Origin: Pseudobacter sp. | GTDB taxonomy: Bacteria > Bacteroidota > Bacteroidia > Chitinophagales > Chitinophagaceae | Length of the DNA stretch: 64,000 nt | Reading direction: 5' to 3' | Assembly (NCBI GenBank): GCA_017849455.1 | Contig: JAFIGX010000003.1 | Coordinates: 186,001-250,000, forward strand | In this document: positions 36,801-45,528 of the stretch, in pieces | Position numbering within the stretch: the stretch's first letter is position 1 | Layout: each line of letters begins with the position of its first letter | The notes under the pieces: generated by a model | What the model saw: the letters and a program-made list of their open reading frames with translations, nothing else | What the model was told of the DNA's origin: nothing | The model's database searches: none | Translations under genes and position numbers: made by a program

Positions 36801-37076
36801 TTATGGTTTTACTAAATAAATTGAACTTGCCTCAGATGGAGAGAAAGAGGGTACATATTTGATGTATCCAAACTCTTTTAAATCCTTCATACAGGAATAA
36901 TAATTACGCACCGAACAGATTTTTACCTGCTTCCTTAACTCTCTTGAAAATACGCTGACAGTATCGATAGAATTCTGCATATAAGAAAAGTGCAGGATCG
37001 CCAAAAACAGACTAAGGTGCCGGGGATCATCTGCAATCACCTCCATAAAGCCTGTTATGTACACTTGCAATTCCAT
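36801..37076 (-). CDS. Small mobile-element-associated protein of unknown function
   Basis: 91 residues, compact alpha/beta pattern ending EFGYIKYVPSFSPSEASSIYL, which looks like a winged-helix domain (recognition helix near VRNYYSCMKDLKEFGYI). Similar small proteins sit beside relaxase and excisionase genes in Bacteroidota elements, but I recall no defined function. It starts immediately after the decayed ORF at 37079 and precedes the HTH gene on the same strand. Confidence 0.6.
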   Translation of the reverse strand: MELQVYITGFMEVIADDPRHLSLFLAILHFSYMQNSIDTVSVFSRELRKQVKICSVRNYYSCMKDLKEFGYIKYVPSFSPSEASSIYLVKP

Positions 37077-37078
37077 TT

Positions 37079-37293
37079 TTACTTTACCGACTGCCCTACT
37101 GATTGTCGCTTAGTGTTACCAGGAGCTTGACGTTGTTTAACTTCAGGAGTTTCAGCTTGGCTTTGTTTGATCTCCTGTTTTTGAGTTTGCTCCTGGCCTT
37201 GCTTTTTTTGAAATAACTGCCTTTATTGCTCCCCCAGTTCTTTACCGATTAACTGTTTTTCCATTTGTATTTCAAGAGGGACAGGTTTTTTGT
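37079..37293 (-). pseudogene. Broken Gln/Lys-rich ORF, possible relaxase C-terminal remnant
   Basis: One minus-strand frame reads through this segment as NKKPVPLEIQMEKQLIGKE, LGEQ, then a TAA, then continues RQLFQKKQGQEQTQKQ and on to a TAA at 37079-37081. A second in-frame TAA lies upstream. The downstream 91-residue gene begins just after the stop. The Gln/Lys-rich composition resembles tails of mobilisation proteins in this phylum, but the identification is an inference from composition and neighbours; no catalytic relaxase motif remains. Confidence 0.5.
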
Positions 37294-37400
37294 TTTAGGC
37301 ATTAGCAAGTATACGTGTTAGGAACTGCTGATACTGGCAATTTTCATCTGCGTTCTAAGAACAGTTTAGGAAACCATTCGCAAATCGGGCAGATTTGGCG

Positions 37401-37438
37401 GTATTTGCGAAAGTTGTAACTTTAAATATCGCAAATAC
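37401..37438. promoter_or_regulatory. Inverted repeat, possible operator upstream of the VOC gene
   Basis: GTATTTGCGA (37401-37410) and TCGCAAATAC (37429-37438) are perfect 10-nt complements around an 18-nt spacer, 53 nt before the VOC start codon. A third TTCGCAAAT copy lies just to the left (37377-37385). Spacing near two helical turns would suit a dimeric regulator. Confidence 0.5.
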
Positions 37439-37490
37439 AATCGTTGCCTGCAATGCGCAAGGACAGTTTTCAAAAGGTAAAATTTAAGCA

Positions 37491-37880
37491 ATGACAAATC
37501 TCACTCATATATGGCCTTTTTTTATTGTTGCAAACTTGAAAACTTCGGTTTCGTTCTACGTAGATAAACTCGGATTTGAAATCCGGTATATTGGCCCTGA
37601 TGACGACCCCTATTGGGCCATTGTTGGTAGGGACAACATTTCTATTATGCTTAAGGCAATTACCCCCGATGTAAAACCAATTCCTAATCATACGCGTCAT
37701 GAATGGGCGCCATGGGACGCATATATTTCTACTGCGGAGCCGGACAATTTGTTTGACGAATATCGTTCTAATGATGTATCATTTAGTAAGTCTATTCATA
37801 ACAATAGTGATAATTTAAGGGGTTTTGAAATAGAAGATGCTGATGGTTATGTGTTATTTTTCGGACGCCCCAATTTATAG
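37491..37880 (+). CDS. VOC-family (glyoxalase/bleomycin-resistance fold) protein
   Basis: 129 residues, one VOC module: the beta-alpha-beta-beta-beta units FFIVANLKTSVSFYVDKLGFEI and the C-terminal GFEIEDADGYVLFFG are clear. Candidate metal ligands are not all obvious, so it may be an antibiotic-binding or non-catalytic type. Located alone in accessory DNA, downstream of an inverted repeat; the substrate is unknown. Confidence 0.85.
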   Translation: MTNLTHIWPFFIVANLKTSVSFYVDKLGFEIRYIGPDDDPYWAIVGRDNISIMLKAITPDVKPIPNHTRHEWAPWDAYISTAEPDNLFDEYRSNDVSFSKSIHNNSDNLRGFEIEDADGYVLFFGRPNL

Positions 37881-37910
37881 CAATCAACTTTCGTTGGACA
37901 ATTTTGGAAG

Positions 37911-38645
37911 TTACCCAAACAATCGCTCTGCCAATGCATCTTTTCGCAAAGGAGACACTTCAATCTCCTTTCCATCCATTAATTCCAGTATACCTCCTTC
38001 TCCCTTGCGATATTTTACTACATAATCCAGGTTCACGATCACTGAACGGCTTACGCGCATGAAAGATGGCCCGCCGAGGGTATCTTCAAATTCTTTCAAT
38101 GTTTTGGAAACAATAATTTTTTTGCTGCCAGCAATATGAAATATACTATAGTTGCTCATTGCTTCTACATGAGTGATATTCGACCTGTTCACAAGATATA
38201 CTCCGTCCGCCGTGGGCAGTGCCAGGCGCCCCTGCTCCTGTTGTTTGTTGTCAGTTGAACCTGTTTTTGGAGATTTGTGCTTTGCCGTTATCCTTTTGCT
38301 TAGCCGGTCAATGGCTTTCCGGAGTTCATCTTCATCTATGGGTTTTAGCAGGTAATCTATGGCGCTTACCCGCAGTGCATCGAGTATATAGGTGTTATGG
38401 GCGGTTGTGAAAATGATCTCAAAACTAAATTCACCGAGGCGTTCAAGAAACTGAAAAGCATTCATGCCGGGCATTTCAACATCGAGGAAAAGGATGTCCG
38501 GCTTATGGGTTTTGATTTCCTGTAGCGCTTTTTCAGGAGAGTTATAAACAGCTTTAATATTTATGCTATCCTGAAAATCGTGTAGCTTTTGCTCCAGCAG
38601 CCAACTGCTGCGGGGCTCATCATCAAGTATTGCAGCGTTGATCAT
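37911..38645 (-). CDS. LytTR-family response regulator
   Basis: 244 residues: receiver domain (MINAAILDDEPRSSWLL, phospho-Asp near 56 in ILFLDVEMPGMNAF, Lys in YLLKPID) and a LytTR DNA-binding domain (about 140-243, ITHVEAMSNYSIFHI, FMRVSRSVIVNLDYV). Its natural partner is the LytS-like kinase at 39938, divergently oriented across an RCC1-repeat gene. The RCC1 gene is 9 bp upstream on the same strand, so those two are probably cotranscribed. Confidence 0.93.
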   Translation of the reverse strand: MINAAILDDEPRSSWLLEQKLHDFQDSINIKAVYNSPEKALQEIKTHKPDILFLDVEMPGMNAFQFLERLGEFSFEIIFTTAHNTYILDALRVSAIDYLLKPIDEDELRKAIDRLSKRITAKHKSPKTGSTDNKQQEQGRLALPTADGVYLVNRSNITHVEAMSNYSIFHIAGSKKIIVSKTLKEFEDTLGGPSFMRVSRSVIVNLDYVVKYRKGEGGILELMDGKEIEVSPLRKDALAERLFG

Positions 38646-38654
38646 GGCCTTGCG

Positions 38655-39785
38655 CTATGGCATTTTTATTTTGATAAAGGTAACTGTATTTCCCCCAATA
38701 GCGATACCACTGTTATCACCAAATGCTCCTTTATAGTTTTGTCCTGCCGCCCAAAGCGTACCATCTTTTTTTAAAACAAAGCTATGCGCACCGCCAGCAG
38801 ATACTGCCACGGCGCTGTCTGCCACCTTTACCCAGGAAGCGCTGTTACTGGAGCTCCCCTTACCTAATTCCCCGAAATCATTTCTTCCGGTGGCCCACGC
38901 GGTGCCATCCTGTTTTAGTATAAGGCTGTGATGCTCCCCGGCAGATACAGAGGTAACCTGGCTGGCCACCTGCGTCCAGGAATTGACGTATGTTGCAGAG
39001 CCGGCGCCTAACAGGTCGCCGTCTCCAATACCCCAAAGTGTGCCGTCCTTTTTAAGAATAAAACTATGAGATATGCCTGATTTTACAGACGCGGCATTAT
39101 CTCCCACTTTTACCCAGGTAGTGCTGCTTGTAGTACCAATGCCCAACTCCAATCCGGCAGCCCAAACAGAGCCATCCGATTTTAATAAAAAGGCATTGCT
39201 TCCTCCTGTGGCTGCAGCCGTTGCGTTGTCTGAAACTGTTTTCCACGTAGAGTCATAGGTTCTTATTGTGCCATTACCAAATTGTCCATACGAATTAGCC
39301 CCTGTGGCTCCAACGCTCCCGCCTCTATTTATCATAAAGCTGTATCCGTGGCCCGTAGACATGGTTGCTACATTGTTTGCCACGCTTACCCAGTTAGAAT
39401 TGCCTTTAGTACTATTATTACCAAACTGCCCGACAAGATTAGAGCCGGCAGCCCACAGTGTTCCATCCTTTTTAAGCATAAGGCTATGTGGAGGATAAGA
39501 TCCGACTCTTGTACTGACATCTGCCACATTATCGGCTACTTTCGTCCAGGCAGATTTGCTGCTCTCCGTCCCATCACCCAACTGCCCGTGCAAATTATCT
39601 CCGGCAACCCAAAGTGTTCCATCCGTTTTTAACAGAAAGCTATATCCGCTCCCTGCCAGAATTTTTTGAATAGTAGTCCCCGGTGGATTAATATTTCCGC
39701 CACCATTGCTTCCGCCGCTTTTACTGCATGCGGCAAGAGTTACGGTCAGTAACAGTAGTTGAAAAACCTGCTTTGGCTGTTTCAT
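38655..39785 (-). CDS. RCC1-repeat lipoprotein
   Basis: 376 residues with a lipobox (TVTLAACSKSGG) and a Gly/Asn spacer, then about seven repeats of roughly 48 residues of the type HSLMLKKDGTLWAAGSN...GQFGNN, which is the RCC1 beta-propeller signature. Seven repeats fit a closed seven-bladed propeller. Bacterial RCC1 proteins of this kind are mostly uncharacterised; a cell-surface sensing or binding role is plausible. It is placed directly before a LytTR response regulator on the same strand and divergent from a LytS-like kinase. Confidence 0.88.
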   Translation of the reverse strand: MKQPKQVFQLLLLTVTLAACSKSGGSNGGGNINPPGTTIQKILAGSGYSFLLKTDGTLWVAGDNLHGQLGDGTESSKSAWTKVADNVADVSTRVGSYPPHSLMLKKDGTLWAAGSNLVGQFGNNSTKGNSNWVSVANNVATMSTGHGYSFMINRGGSVGATGANSYGQFGNGTIRTYDSTWKTVSDNATAAATGGSNAFLLKSDGSVWAAGLELGIGTTSSTTWVKVGDNAASVKSGISHSFILKKDGTLWGIGDGDLLGAGSATYVNSWTQVASQVTSVSAGEHHSLILKQDGTAWATGRNDFGELGKGSSSNSASWVKVADSAVAVSAGGAHSFVLKKDGTLWAAGQNYKGAFGDNSGIAIGGNTVTFIKIKMP

Positions 39786-39937
39786 AACTTATTAAGATTA
39801 TTTGTATAAGACGAAGATAGCCAGGTCCGGATACCCTGTTCGAGCCGATGAGCCAACCGGGTATTCCAATGCGTAAACCAGGTGAATGAATAAGGGAAAA
39901 CCTTTGAAATTGATAAGTCAACTGCTAATTTTGAAGA

Positions 39938-41944
39938 ATGCGAGTATCTTCTTTTAAAACGATCTTCCTTATAATCTTTACCATACCGCTAATCCAGGTT
40001 GCCAACGGACAAAAGTATGGGTTGCGTGCAATAGACTCCATGGTGAAAATCCTGGTAAATGCAAAAGAAGATACCAACAAAATAAAATTGATATACAGGA
40101 TTGGAGATGCCTATACTACTATCGATCCGGTAAAAAGTATGCAATATGCCCGTGACGGGCTGGCCAGGTCTGAAAAGCTGAAATGGAATAAGGGCATGGC
40201 GGCATTTAATATGTCAATAGGTAACGTTTTATCCTATGCGGGGCGATACGATTCTTCCATTTATTACTACAACCGGGCGTATATCATTAATACAAATATC
40301 AGTAACAGCGGGGGCGTTATCAGTGCATTGCTGAATATCGGTTCAGCATACCAGGACAAGGGCAATTATAATAAAGCCGTTGAATATTTATTCAGGATAG
40401 TACCCATTGCGGAAAAAGCAAACGATTATTATAATCTTTCCATTGCTTCTCACAATCTTTCCGAACTATACTACCTGATGGGCAATGCCGATAAAGCGCT
40501 GCATTACGCCGGGCAGGCGTTATGGTATTCGGATAAGGATGGCGATGCCCTGAATAAGGCGAATGCGACAGAGTCTTTCGCCAATGCATATTTATTGAAA
40601 AAAGATACGTCGCAGGCAGTAGCATATTATGAAAAAGCATTCCTGTCATTTGAACAGATAAATGATCGGAAAGGTATGGCGACCATGTATTATAAATTGT
40701 CTGTAACGGCAAAGGACATCGTTAAAAAGACCGAATATGGGTTAAAGGCGCAAAAAATATGGGACGATATAGATCCTGCATTCAGCATTTCTATCGCAAA
40801 CCTGGAAAACCTGGGGTTTTTGTTTTTAAATATGGGGCAGGGTTCAACTACCTACCGGCTTTTGGACTCATCTGAAAGATATATCAGGCGGGCAAATGTA
40901 CTGAGCAAAGAGACCAACAATGCGGAATATATAGCAAGTACTACGAATATGCTTGCAAGGTTGCAGGAAGCTAAAGGCGACTATAAATCAGCGCTGATGA
41001 ACCTGAAAGAGTCCACCCGGCTAAGAGACTCCCTCTACTCCTGGGAAACCCGCAGCAAAATCGCTGAACTGGAAACTAATTACCGGTTAAACAAACAAGC
41101 TGCCGAATTTAAAGAACAACAAGAAATTGCCACGCTTCGTTTAAAACAATTGTGGGTTTATGTCATACTATCGCTGGTTGTTATAGTAGGTATTTTTCTG
41201 TTCTTTTTAAACAAATACAGGATAAAACAACTGAGGCTGCAGCATGCAGTGCAACAACAGCAGGCCGAACGTAAAGAATGGGAATTAAAGATCCAAAACC
41301 AGTTAATGCAAAGTGAATTAAAAGCCATTCGTGCGCAGATGAACCCTCATTTTATTTTCAACGTTCTTAATTCCATCGAAGCATTTATAGTGAACAATGA
41401 ACCTAAGACCGCAAGCCGCCTGTTACAAAAATTTGCCACCCTGTGCAGGTTGATGTTAGAAAACTCTACACAGCAATATGTAAATGCCGGACTGGAATGG
41501 CAGGCGTTAAAGCTTTATGCCGAACTGGAAGCGGCGCGGTTTAATTATCAGTTTTCTTACGAATTTGAGCAGGCTTCCAATACAAATCTTTCTGAATTGC
41601 TGATCCCCCCAATGATGATACAGCCTATCGTTGAAAATGCAATTCATCATGGCTTGCGCGATGCGCCCGGATCTGGCCTACATTTTAAAGTAACCGCCAT
41701 ACACAAAGAGGATTTGCTCATATTCATTACCGAAGATAACGGTAGGGGATTAAAAAAAGCAGAAGACGAAAGAAAGGCAGATGAATTTGTAAAGAAAAAA
41801 TCTTTGGGGCTTGCATTGATAAAAGAAAGGATCGGCATTATCAATCAGTACATCGGGAAAGAAACAGCCGCATTTTCATTGGAGCCTAATATAACTGGTC
41901 GCGGCGCCGTTGCTATATTAAAACTACCGATTTTAAACAATTGA
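39938..41944 (+). CDS. TPR-containing LytS-like sensor histidine kinase
   Basis: 668 residues: signal peptide (ending VANGQ), periplasmic TPR repeats (about 40-370, for example GGVISALLNIGSAYQDKGNYNKA), one membrane helix (about 405-425, VYVILSLVVIVGIFLFFL), a coiled coil, then the His_kinase domain with MNPHFIFNVLNSIEAF (His near 470) and a HATPase (PPMMIQPIVENAIHHGL, EDNGRGL). Bacteroidota pair this architecture with LytTR regulators, here the gene at 37911. It is divergent from the RCC1 gene with about 150 bp between them. Confidence 0.94.
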   Translation: MRVSSFKTIFLIIFTIPLIQVANGQKYGLRAIDSMVKILVNAKEDTNKIKLIYRIGDAYTTIDPVKSMQYARDGLARSEKLKWNKGMAAFNMSIGNVLSYAGRYDSSIYYYNRAYIINTNISNSGGVISALLNIGSAYQDKGNYNKAVEYLFRIVPIAEKANDYYNLSIASHNLSELYYLMGNADKALHYAGQALWYSDKDGDALNKANATESFANAYLLKKDTSQAVAYYEKAFLSFEQINDRKGMATMYYKLSVTAKDIVKKTEYGLKAQKIWDDIDPAFSISIANLENLGFLFLNMGQGSTTYRLLDSSERYIRRANVLSKETNNAEYIASTTNMLARLQEAKGDYKSALMNLKESTRLRDSLYSWETRSKIAELETNYRLNKQAAEFKEQQEIATLRLKQLWVYVILSLVVIVGIFLFFLNKYRIKQLRLQHAVQQQQAERKEWELKIQNQLMQSELKAIRAQMNPHFIFNVLNSIEAFIVNNEPKTASRLLQKFATLCRLMLENSTQQYVNAGLEWQALKLYAELEAARFNYQFSYEFEQASNTNLSELLIPPMMIQPIVENAIHHGLRDAPGSGLHFKVTAIHKEDLLIFITEDNGRGLKKAEDERKADEFVKKKSLGLALIKERIGIINQYIGKETAAFSLEPNITGRGAVAILKLPILNN

Positions 41945-42372
41945 CCTACGCTTCTGTGTTGTGTTAATGGAAGGATATTACTGTATGTTAATATTTCCTG
42001 TCCTTGAAATGTCATTGGAGTTATTTAGTCCCACTCGGCCCTGCACTCTATAAAAAAGATTATTTTCTTTCCCGGTTAATAGATTCACGAGTTGGTCCCT
42101 CTTTTGCTTTTTGTTGGCGGTCAACAGGGATTGCCAATAATAAGAACAGTGCAAAAAATAGTATTTTCATATTTCAATAGTTCGGTAATTATTGAAGCGA
42201 CCATAGCACCGATATTACAGCGTTTGGAGTAGAGGCATTATCTTTTGCAACGCCAGAACCATCTCTATAACGGTATATCAATGCTTATTCAATGAGACTA
42301 TAAAAAAATCGTCAAAAAAAGAGGGCTTTTGAAGTTGAAATAAAATGAGAGATCAACACTAAAATTCCAAAT
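41945..42372. other. Intergenic region with only a possible micro-ORF
   Basis: About 430 bp between the LytS-like gene and the DUF2200 gene. Apart from the 36-codon minus-strand ORF at 42060-42170, no coding potential, repeat or clear terminator is visible. Confidence 0.4.
42060..42170 (-). CDS. Possible 36-residue secreted/membrane micropeptide
   Basis: The ORF reads MKILFFALFLLLAIPV, a good signal-like hydrophobic start, then a hydrophilic tail (DRQQKAKEGPTRESINRERK) and a stop. The sequence is too short to be sure; similar hydrophobic-start micro-ORFs are common in these genomes. No promoter was identified. Confidence 0.3.
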   Translation of the reverse strand: MKILFFALFLLLAIPVDRQQKAKEGPTRESINRERK

Positions 42373-42738
42373 ATGACCAATTCCAACACACACGATCAGC
42401 GTATCGCAAAAATGACCTTTGCCTCAGTCTATCCTATGTATATAGCAAAAGTGGAGAAAAAAGGAAGAACAAAAGAAGAATTGCATCAGGTCATAGAGTG
42501 GTTAACAGGCTTCGATAATAAGAAGCTCCAAGAACTAATAAAAGAAAATGTAACTTTTGAAACATTCTTTCAACATGCTTCGCTACATCCCCATGCACAC
42601 CTCATCACGGGATTGATCTGTGGGTATCGTGTGGAGGAAATCGAGAATCCTTTAACACAGCAGGTCCGGTATTTGGATAAGTTGGTGGATGAGTTGGCCA
42701 AGGGCCGGAAGATGGAGAAGATTTTGCGCGGCTCGTAG
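42373..42738 (+). CDS. DUF2200 family protein
   Basis: 121 residues matching the DUF2200 pattern: FASVYPMYIAKVEKKGRTKEE, IEWLTGFDNKKL, a central FETFFQHA, LITGLICGYRVEEIENPL and the conserved ending RYLDKLVDELAKGRKMEKIL. Function unknown; cytoplasmic. It is a stand-alone gene in the accessory region. Confidence 0.9.
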   Translation: MTNSNTHDQRIAKMTFASVYPMYIAKVEKKGRTKEELHQVIEWLTGFDNKKLQELIKENVTFETFFQHASLHPHAHLITGLICGYRVEEIENPLTQQVRYLDKLVDELAKGRKMEKILRGS

Positions 42739-43029
42739 ATAGTTTCAAGGCTTATCTCTATATCGCCGTTAATGTAATGGTACATAATGGCTGAGTCGAG
42801 GCAATCATAAAAATTAAACTGCATCATAAAAGAACCTGACAACATGCTGGTTAATTTAACCTACCCATCAATGGCTGCTATGAAGATCACTGAATAGCAC
42901 CGCTATGCAGGCTCGTTGTTGTCGATAAAGACCAGAAGGTTGCCAATACACCCGCCCGCCCACGTTGGATGGTAAACAGCCTGTTTACAAAATGAATGGT
43001 TATATAGATCGTTAACTCCTATAGTTTTT

Positions 43030-43563
43030 TCAATTAAGACTTTTAAGTTGTTTTAATAAATCGTTCCACTCTTTTTCTGAGAAATATTTTTTTACCAGAT
43101 CACCGTTTTTTGTAAACAAAGCCATAAACGGCAATTGTTCAAGTTGATAATAGTTCCTTACAAAAAAAGAATTTCCCTCGGTACCTATATAAAAATTAGG
43201 TTGCCGCTCCAAACCAAACTGTTTTACAAAAGCGGCAACCTCTTGTACCGGGCGATGTGTAATTAGTGCCACCGACACATGGTTCAGTTCTTTCTGATGT
43301 TTGAGCAATTGCTGCATGAGCTTTTGACAATGATCGCAGTCGGGCGAAAAATAGATAAGTAAAATCGGCTTGCCCACGGGCAGTTGCTGCGCTTTAAAAA
43401 GCTTGCCGCTCGCCAATACCATTTGGAAAGGAGGCAGTTTGTTCTTTTGTGCCTGTACTGTTGTTATAGAAACAGCATAAAACAGAAGACAAAGTACAGC
43501 GTGCAAAAGCAGGTTCTTTTTAGTTTGATTTGAACCAGGCGGCACAATAAAATTATAGGGCAT
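43030..43563 (-). CDS. Thioredoxin-fold (redoxin-like) exported protein
   Basis: 177 residues with an N-terminal hydrophobic segment (LLLHAVLCLLFYAVSITTVQAQ), so exported. The thioredoxin-fold core has ILLIYFSPDCDHCQKLMQQL with a CDHC active site and a cis-Pro-like QLPFMALF. It resembles periplasmic TlpA/ResA-type reductases or AhpC-TSA-like proteins. It is co-directional with the fructan operon but 137 bp beyond its last gene, so it may be unrelated. Confidence 0.85.
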   Translation of the reverse strand: MPYNFIVPPGSNQTKKNLLLHAVLCLLFYAVSITTVQAQKNKLPPFQMVLASGKLFKAQQLPVGKPILLIYFSPDCDHCQKLMQQLLKHQKELNHVSVALITHRPVQEVAAFVKQFGLERQPNFYIGTEGNSFFVRNYYQLEQLPFMALFTKNGDLVKKYFSEKEWNDLLKQLKSLN

Positions 43564-43700
43564 TACAATTCTGTTGTCGTGTTTTATTTTTTAAAAGATC
43601 CGTGAATCATGAAAGCATAAAAATAATTCCTTTAAGACAGTCTTTCATTTAGTAAGGTATAAGACCCTCAACCTATCAGCAAGTGTTGTTAAAAATATTT

Positions 43701-45497
43701 TCAGTTCATTGGTTCTCCTGACCATATTGAATTCAAGTCATGCACTTCCAGTTTTTTCAGCAAAGTTTTCCGGTTAATGCTTCGCCCTTTTATGGAAACA
43801 TCCACTTTATTGTTTTTCTTCCCGTTAAAGGGAAGAATGAAATACAGCTCTCCGTCATTTATAAAGACTTCCAGGATGTTCTTGTCTGTAATGGCTTCTA
43901 TGGTAAACATTTCTGAACCGGGGTTTACATAGTTGGTCAAAACCTTTGCGGTACCGTCAGTTGCGGTAAACTCTCCCAATAGTTGATTATAGTATAACTC
44001 ATATCCCTGAATGCTGAATCCGAACTCTGTAGCATCCCCTTTTTCGAACTCCGCTTTCAGATGCACGGCATCATTGTTCAGTATTACCGATATGCCTTCG
44101 TTCATACGCAGCATCCGGTTTTCAATAACCCGGCTGTTTTTGTGCAGGAGGCTGATCTCCTTTATAGGAACCGGGCACAGGCGCAGGCCGTCGAATGATC
44201 TTTTCAGTTTCAATTCTGTTGGAAAAAGCATCGGTTGGTTAAAGGGCATTTCTGTTTGGACCAGCCCGCGCCCCCATCCTTGCTGAATCCTTCTTTTACC
44301 AGGTACATTATTGAAAGTTTGTGAAGCATAAAAATAGCCGCCTCCATAATCGTACTGCCGGAATGTTTGGGTTACCGAGAATTTCTTACCATCAAAGTTT
44401 CCCAGCACATATCTCCCGGTAGCATCGTACATTACCCATTTGGACGATCCGGGCTCACCTTCCACGGGAAGTTCAAATAACTCAGGGCATTCAAAAAAGC
44501 CTTCCACACCCGACTGGTAGGTCCAGCTCTTCAGATCGGGTGATGTGTAAATCCGGTGCTGGTTCATAATAGCAGTATCCCCGGTAGACATTTTTTTTGT
44601 CATTTCAAAATCCCAAACCACCATTACCCAGTGTTTCCCCGGTTCATACCAAAACACCTTGGGGTCGCGCCCCTTATGCTTTATGACCGGGTTTCCCTCA
44701 TATTCTGTAAATGTTTTCCCATTGTCATAACTGAGCTTTAAACACTCTCCACGGCCGGTACTGGTATATATTGCAATGATCGGGTCGATCCCGTTTTTCC
44801 TGAATCCTGATGTATTTAAAGGATCATATACTGCCGAACCTGAGAAAGCCGCATCTTTTTCATCAAACGGGTAGATGGCCTCTGGTAATTCTTTCCAGTG
44901 TACCAGGTCCTTGCTAAGGGCATGTCCCCAATGCATGTTGCCCCAGGCCCAGCCATAAGGATTGTGCTGATAAAACATGTGGTACTCATTGTTGTAGTAC
45001 AGCAGGCCATTGGGATCATTGATCCATCCTCTGCGGGCAGAATAGTGTGCCTGTGGTCGCTTTTGTTCTTTATATACACTGTCCTGACCGGGAAAGCGGT
45101 CCGCGGCAAAAATCATCTGCAGCCCTTTACCCCGCTCCGTTGCGGAAATAGTTGTATTCTTATTGCTGGCCTGTGTAATATTACTGAAAGCCCCGGTGAC
45201 GGGTATATGCTCATTAGAAACTTCTACGGTCAATGTTTTGCCCTGATAAGGAGACACATCAAAGAACACCCAATAGTCGGGTTTTTCAGTTGCCAGTTTT
45301 ATCGTGAACTGATCCAGCGCTTTACCATTATAACTGATCCGTGTTTTAGTGAGTGGATTCGATTCGCTTACGGGGAGGTTAAGGTATACCTGGCCTTTTT
45401 GAATTTTTATCAGCCGCACCGTATCCTGTGCAAGCACTTCATTACTCCAATGAGAAAGGAAGGTCGCTATAAGAAGGACTGTACTTTTTTTCATCAT
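43701..45497 (-). CDS. GH32 fructanase (levanase/inulinase type) with N-terminal DUF4980-like domain
   Basis: 598 residues with a signal peptide (ending NEVLAQ). An N-terminal beta-sandwich of about 110 residues (DUF4980-like) precedes the GH32 propeller with the full catalytic set: nucleophile Asp161 in WINDPNG, Asp278 in GRDPKVFW, and acid/base Glu336 in FFECPELF. The C-terminal beta-sandwich ends with DKNILEVFINDGELYFI. It hydrolyses beta-fructofuranosides. It is the last gene of the operon and the only one of the three GH32 genes here with a canonical active site. No lipobox is seen, so it is probably periplasmic. Confidence 0.95.
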   Translation of the reverse strand: MMKKSTVLLIATFLSHWSNEVLAQDTVRLIKIQKGQVYLNLPVSESNPLTKTRISYNGKALDQFTIKLATEKPDYWVFFDVSPYQGKTLTVEVSNEHIPVTGAFSNITQASNKNTTISATERGKGLQMIFAADRFPGQDSVYKEQKRPQAHYSARRGWINDPNGLLYYNNEYHMFYQHNPYGWAWGNMHWGHALSKDLVHWKELPEAIYPFDEKDAAFSGSAVYDPLNTSGFRKNGIDPIIAIYTSTGRGECLKLSYDNGKTFTEYEGNPVIKHKGRDPKVFWYEPGKHWVMVVWDFEMTKKMSTGDTAIMNQHRIYTSPDLKSWTYQSGVEGFFECPELFELPVEGEPGSSKWVMYDATGRYVLGNFDGKKFSVTQTFRQYDYGGGYFYASQTFNNVPGKRRIQQGWGRGLVQTEMPFNQPMLFPTELKLKRSFDGLRLCPVPIKEISLLHKNSRVIENRMLRMNEGISVILNNDAVHLKAEFEKGDATEFGFSIQGYELYYNQLLGEFTATDGTAKVLTNYVNPGSEMFTIEAITDKNILEVFINDGELYFILPFNGKKNNKVDVSIKGRSINRKTLLKKLEVHDLNSIWSGEPMN

Positions 45498-45528
45498 TAT
45501 TTTTTTATAGGTCAGAACCGTTAAAAAA

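Noticed and set aside
38655..39785. Tandem repeats in the RCC1 gene as possible mobile repeats
   Set aside because: They are protein-level propeller repeats of about 48 residues with diverged DNA, expected for the RCC1 fold.
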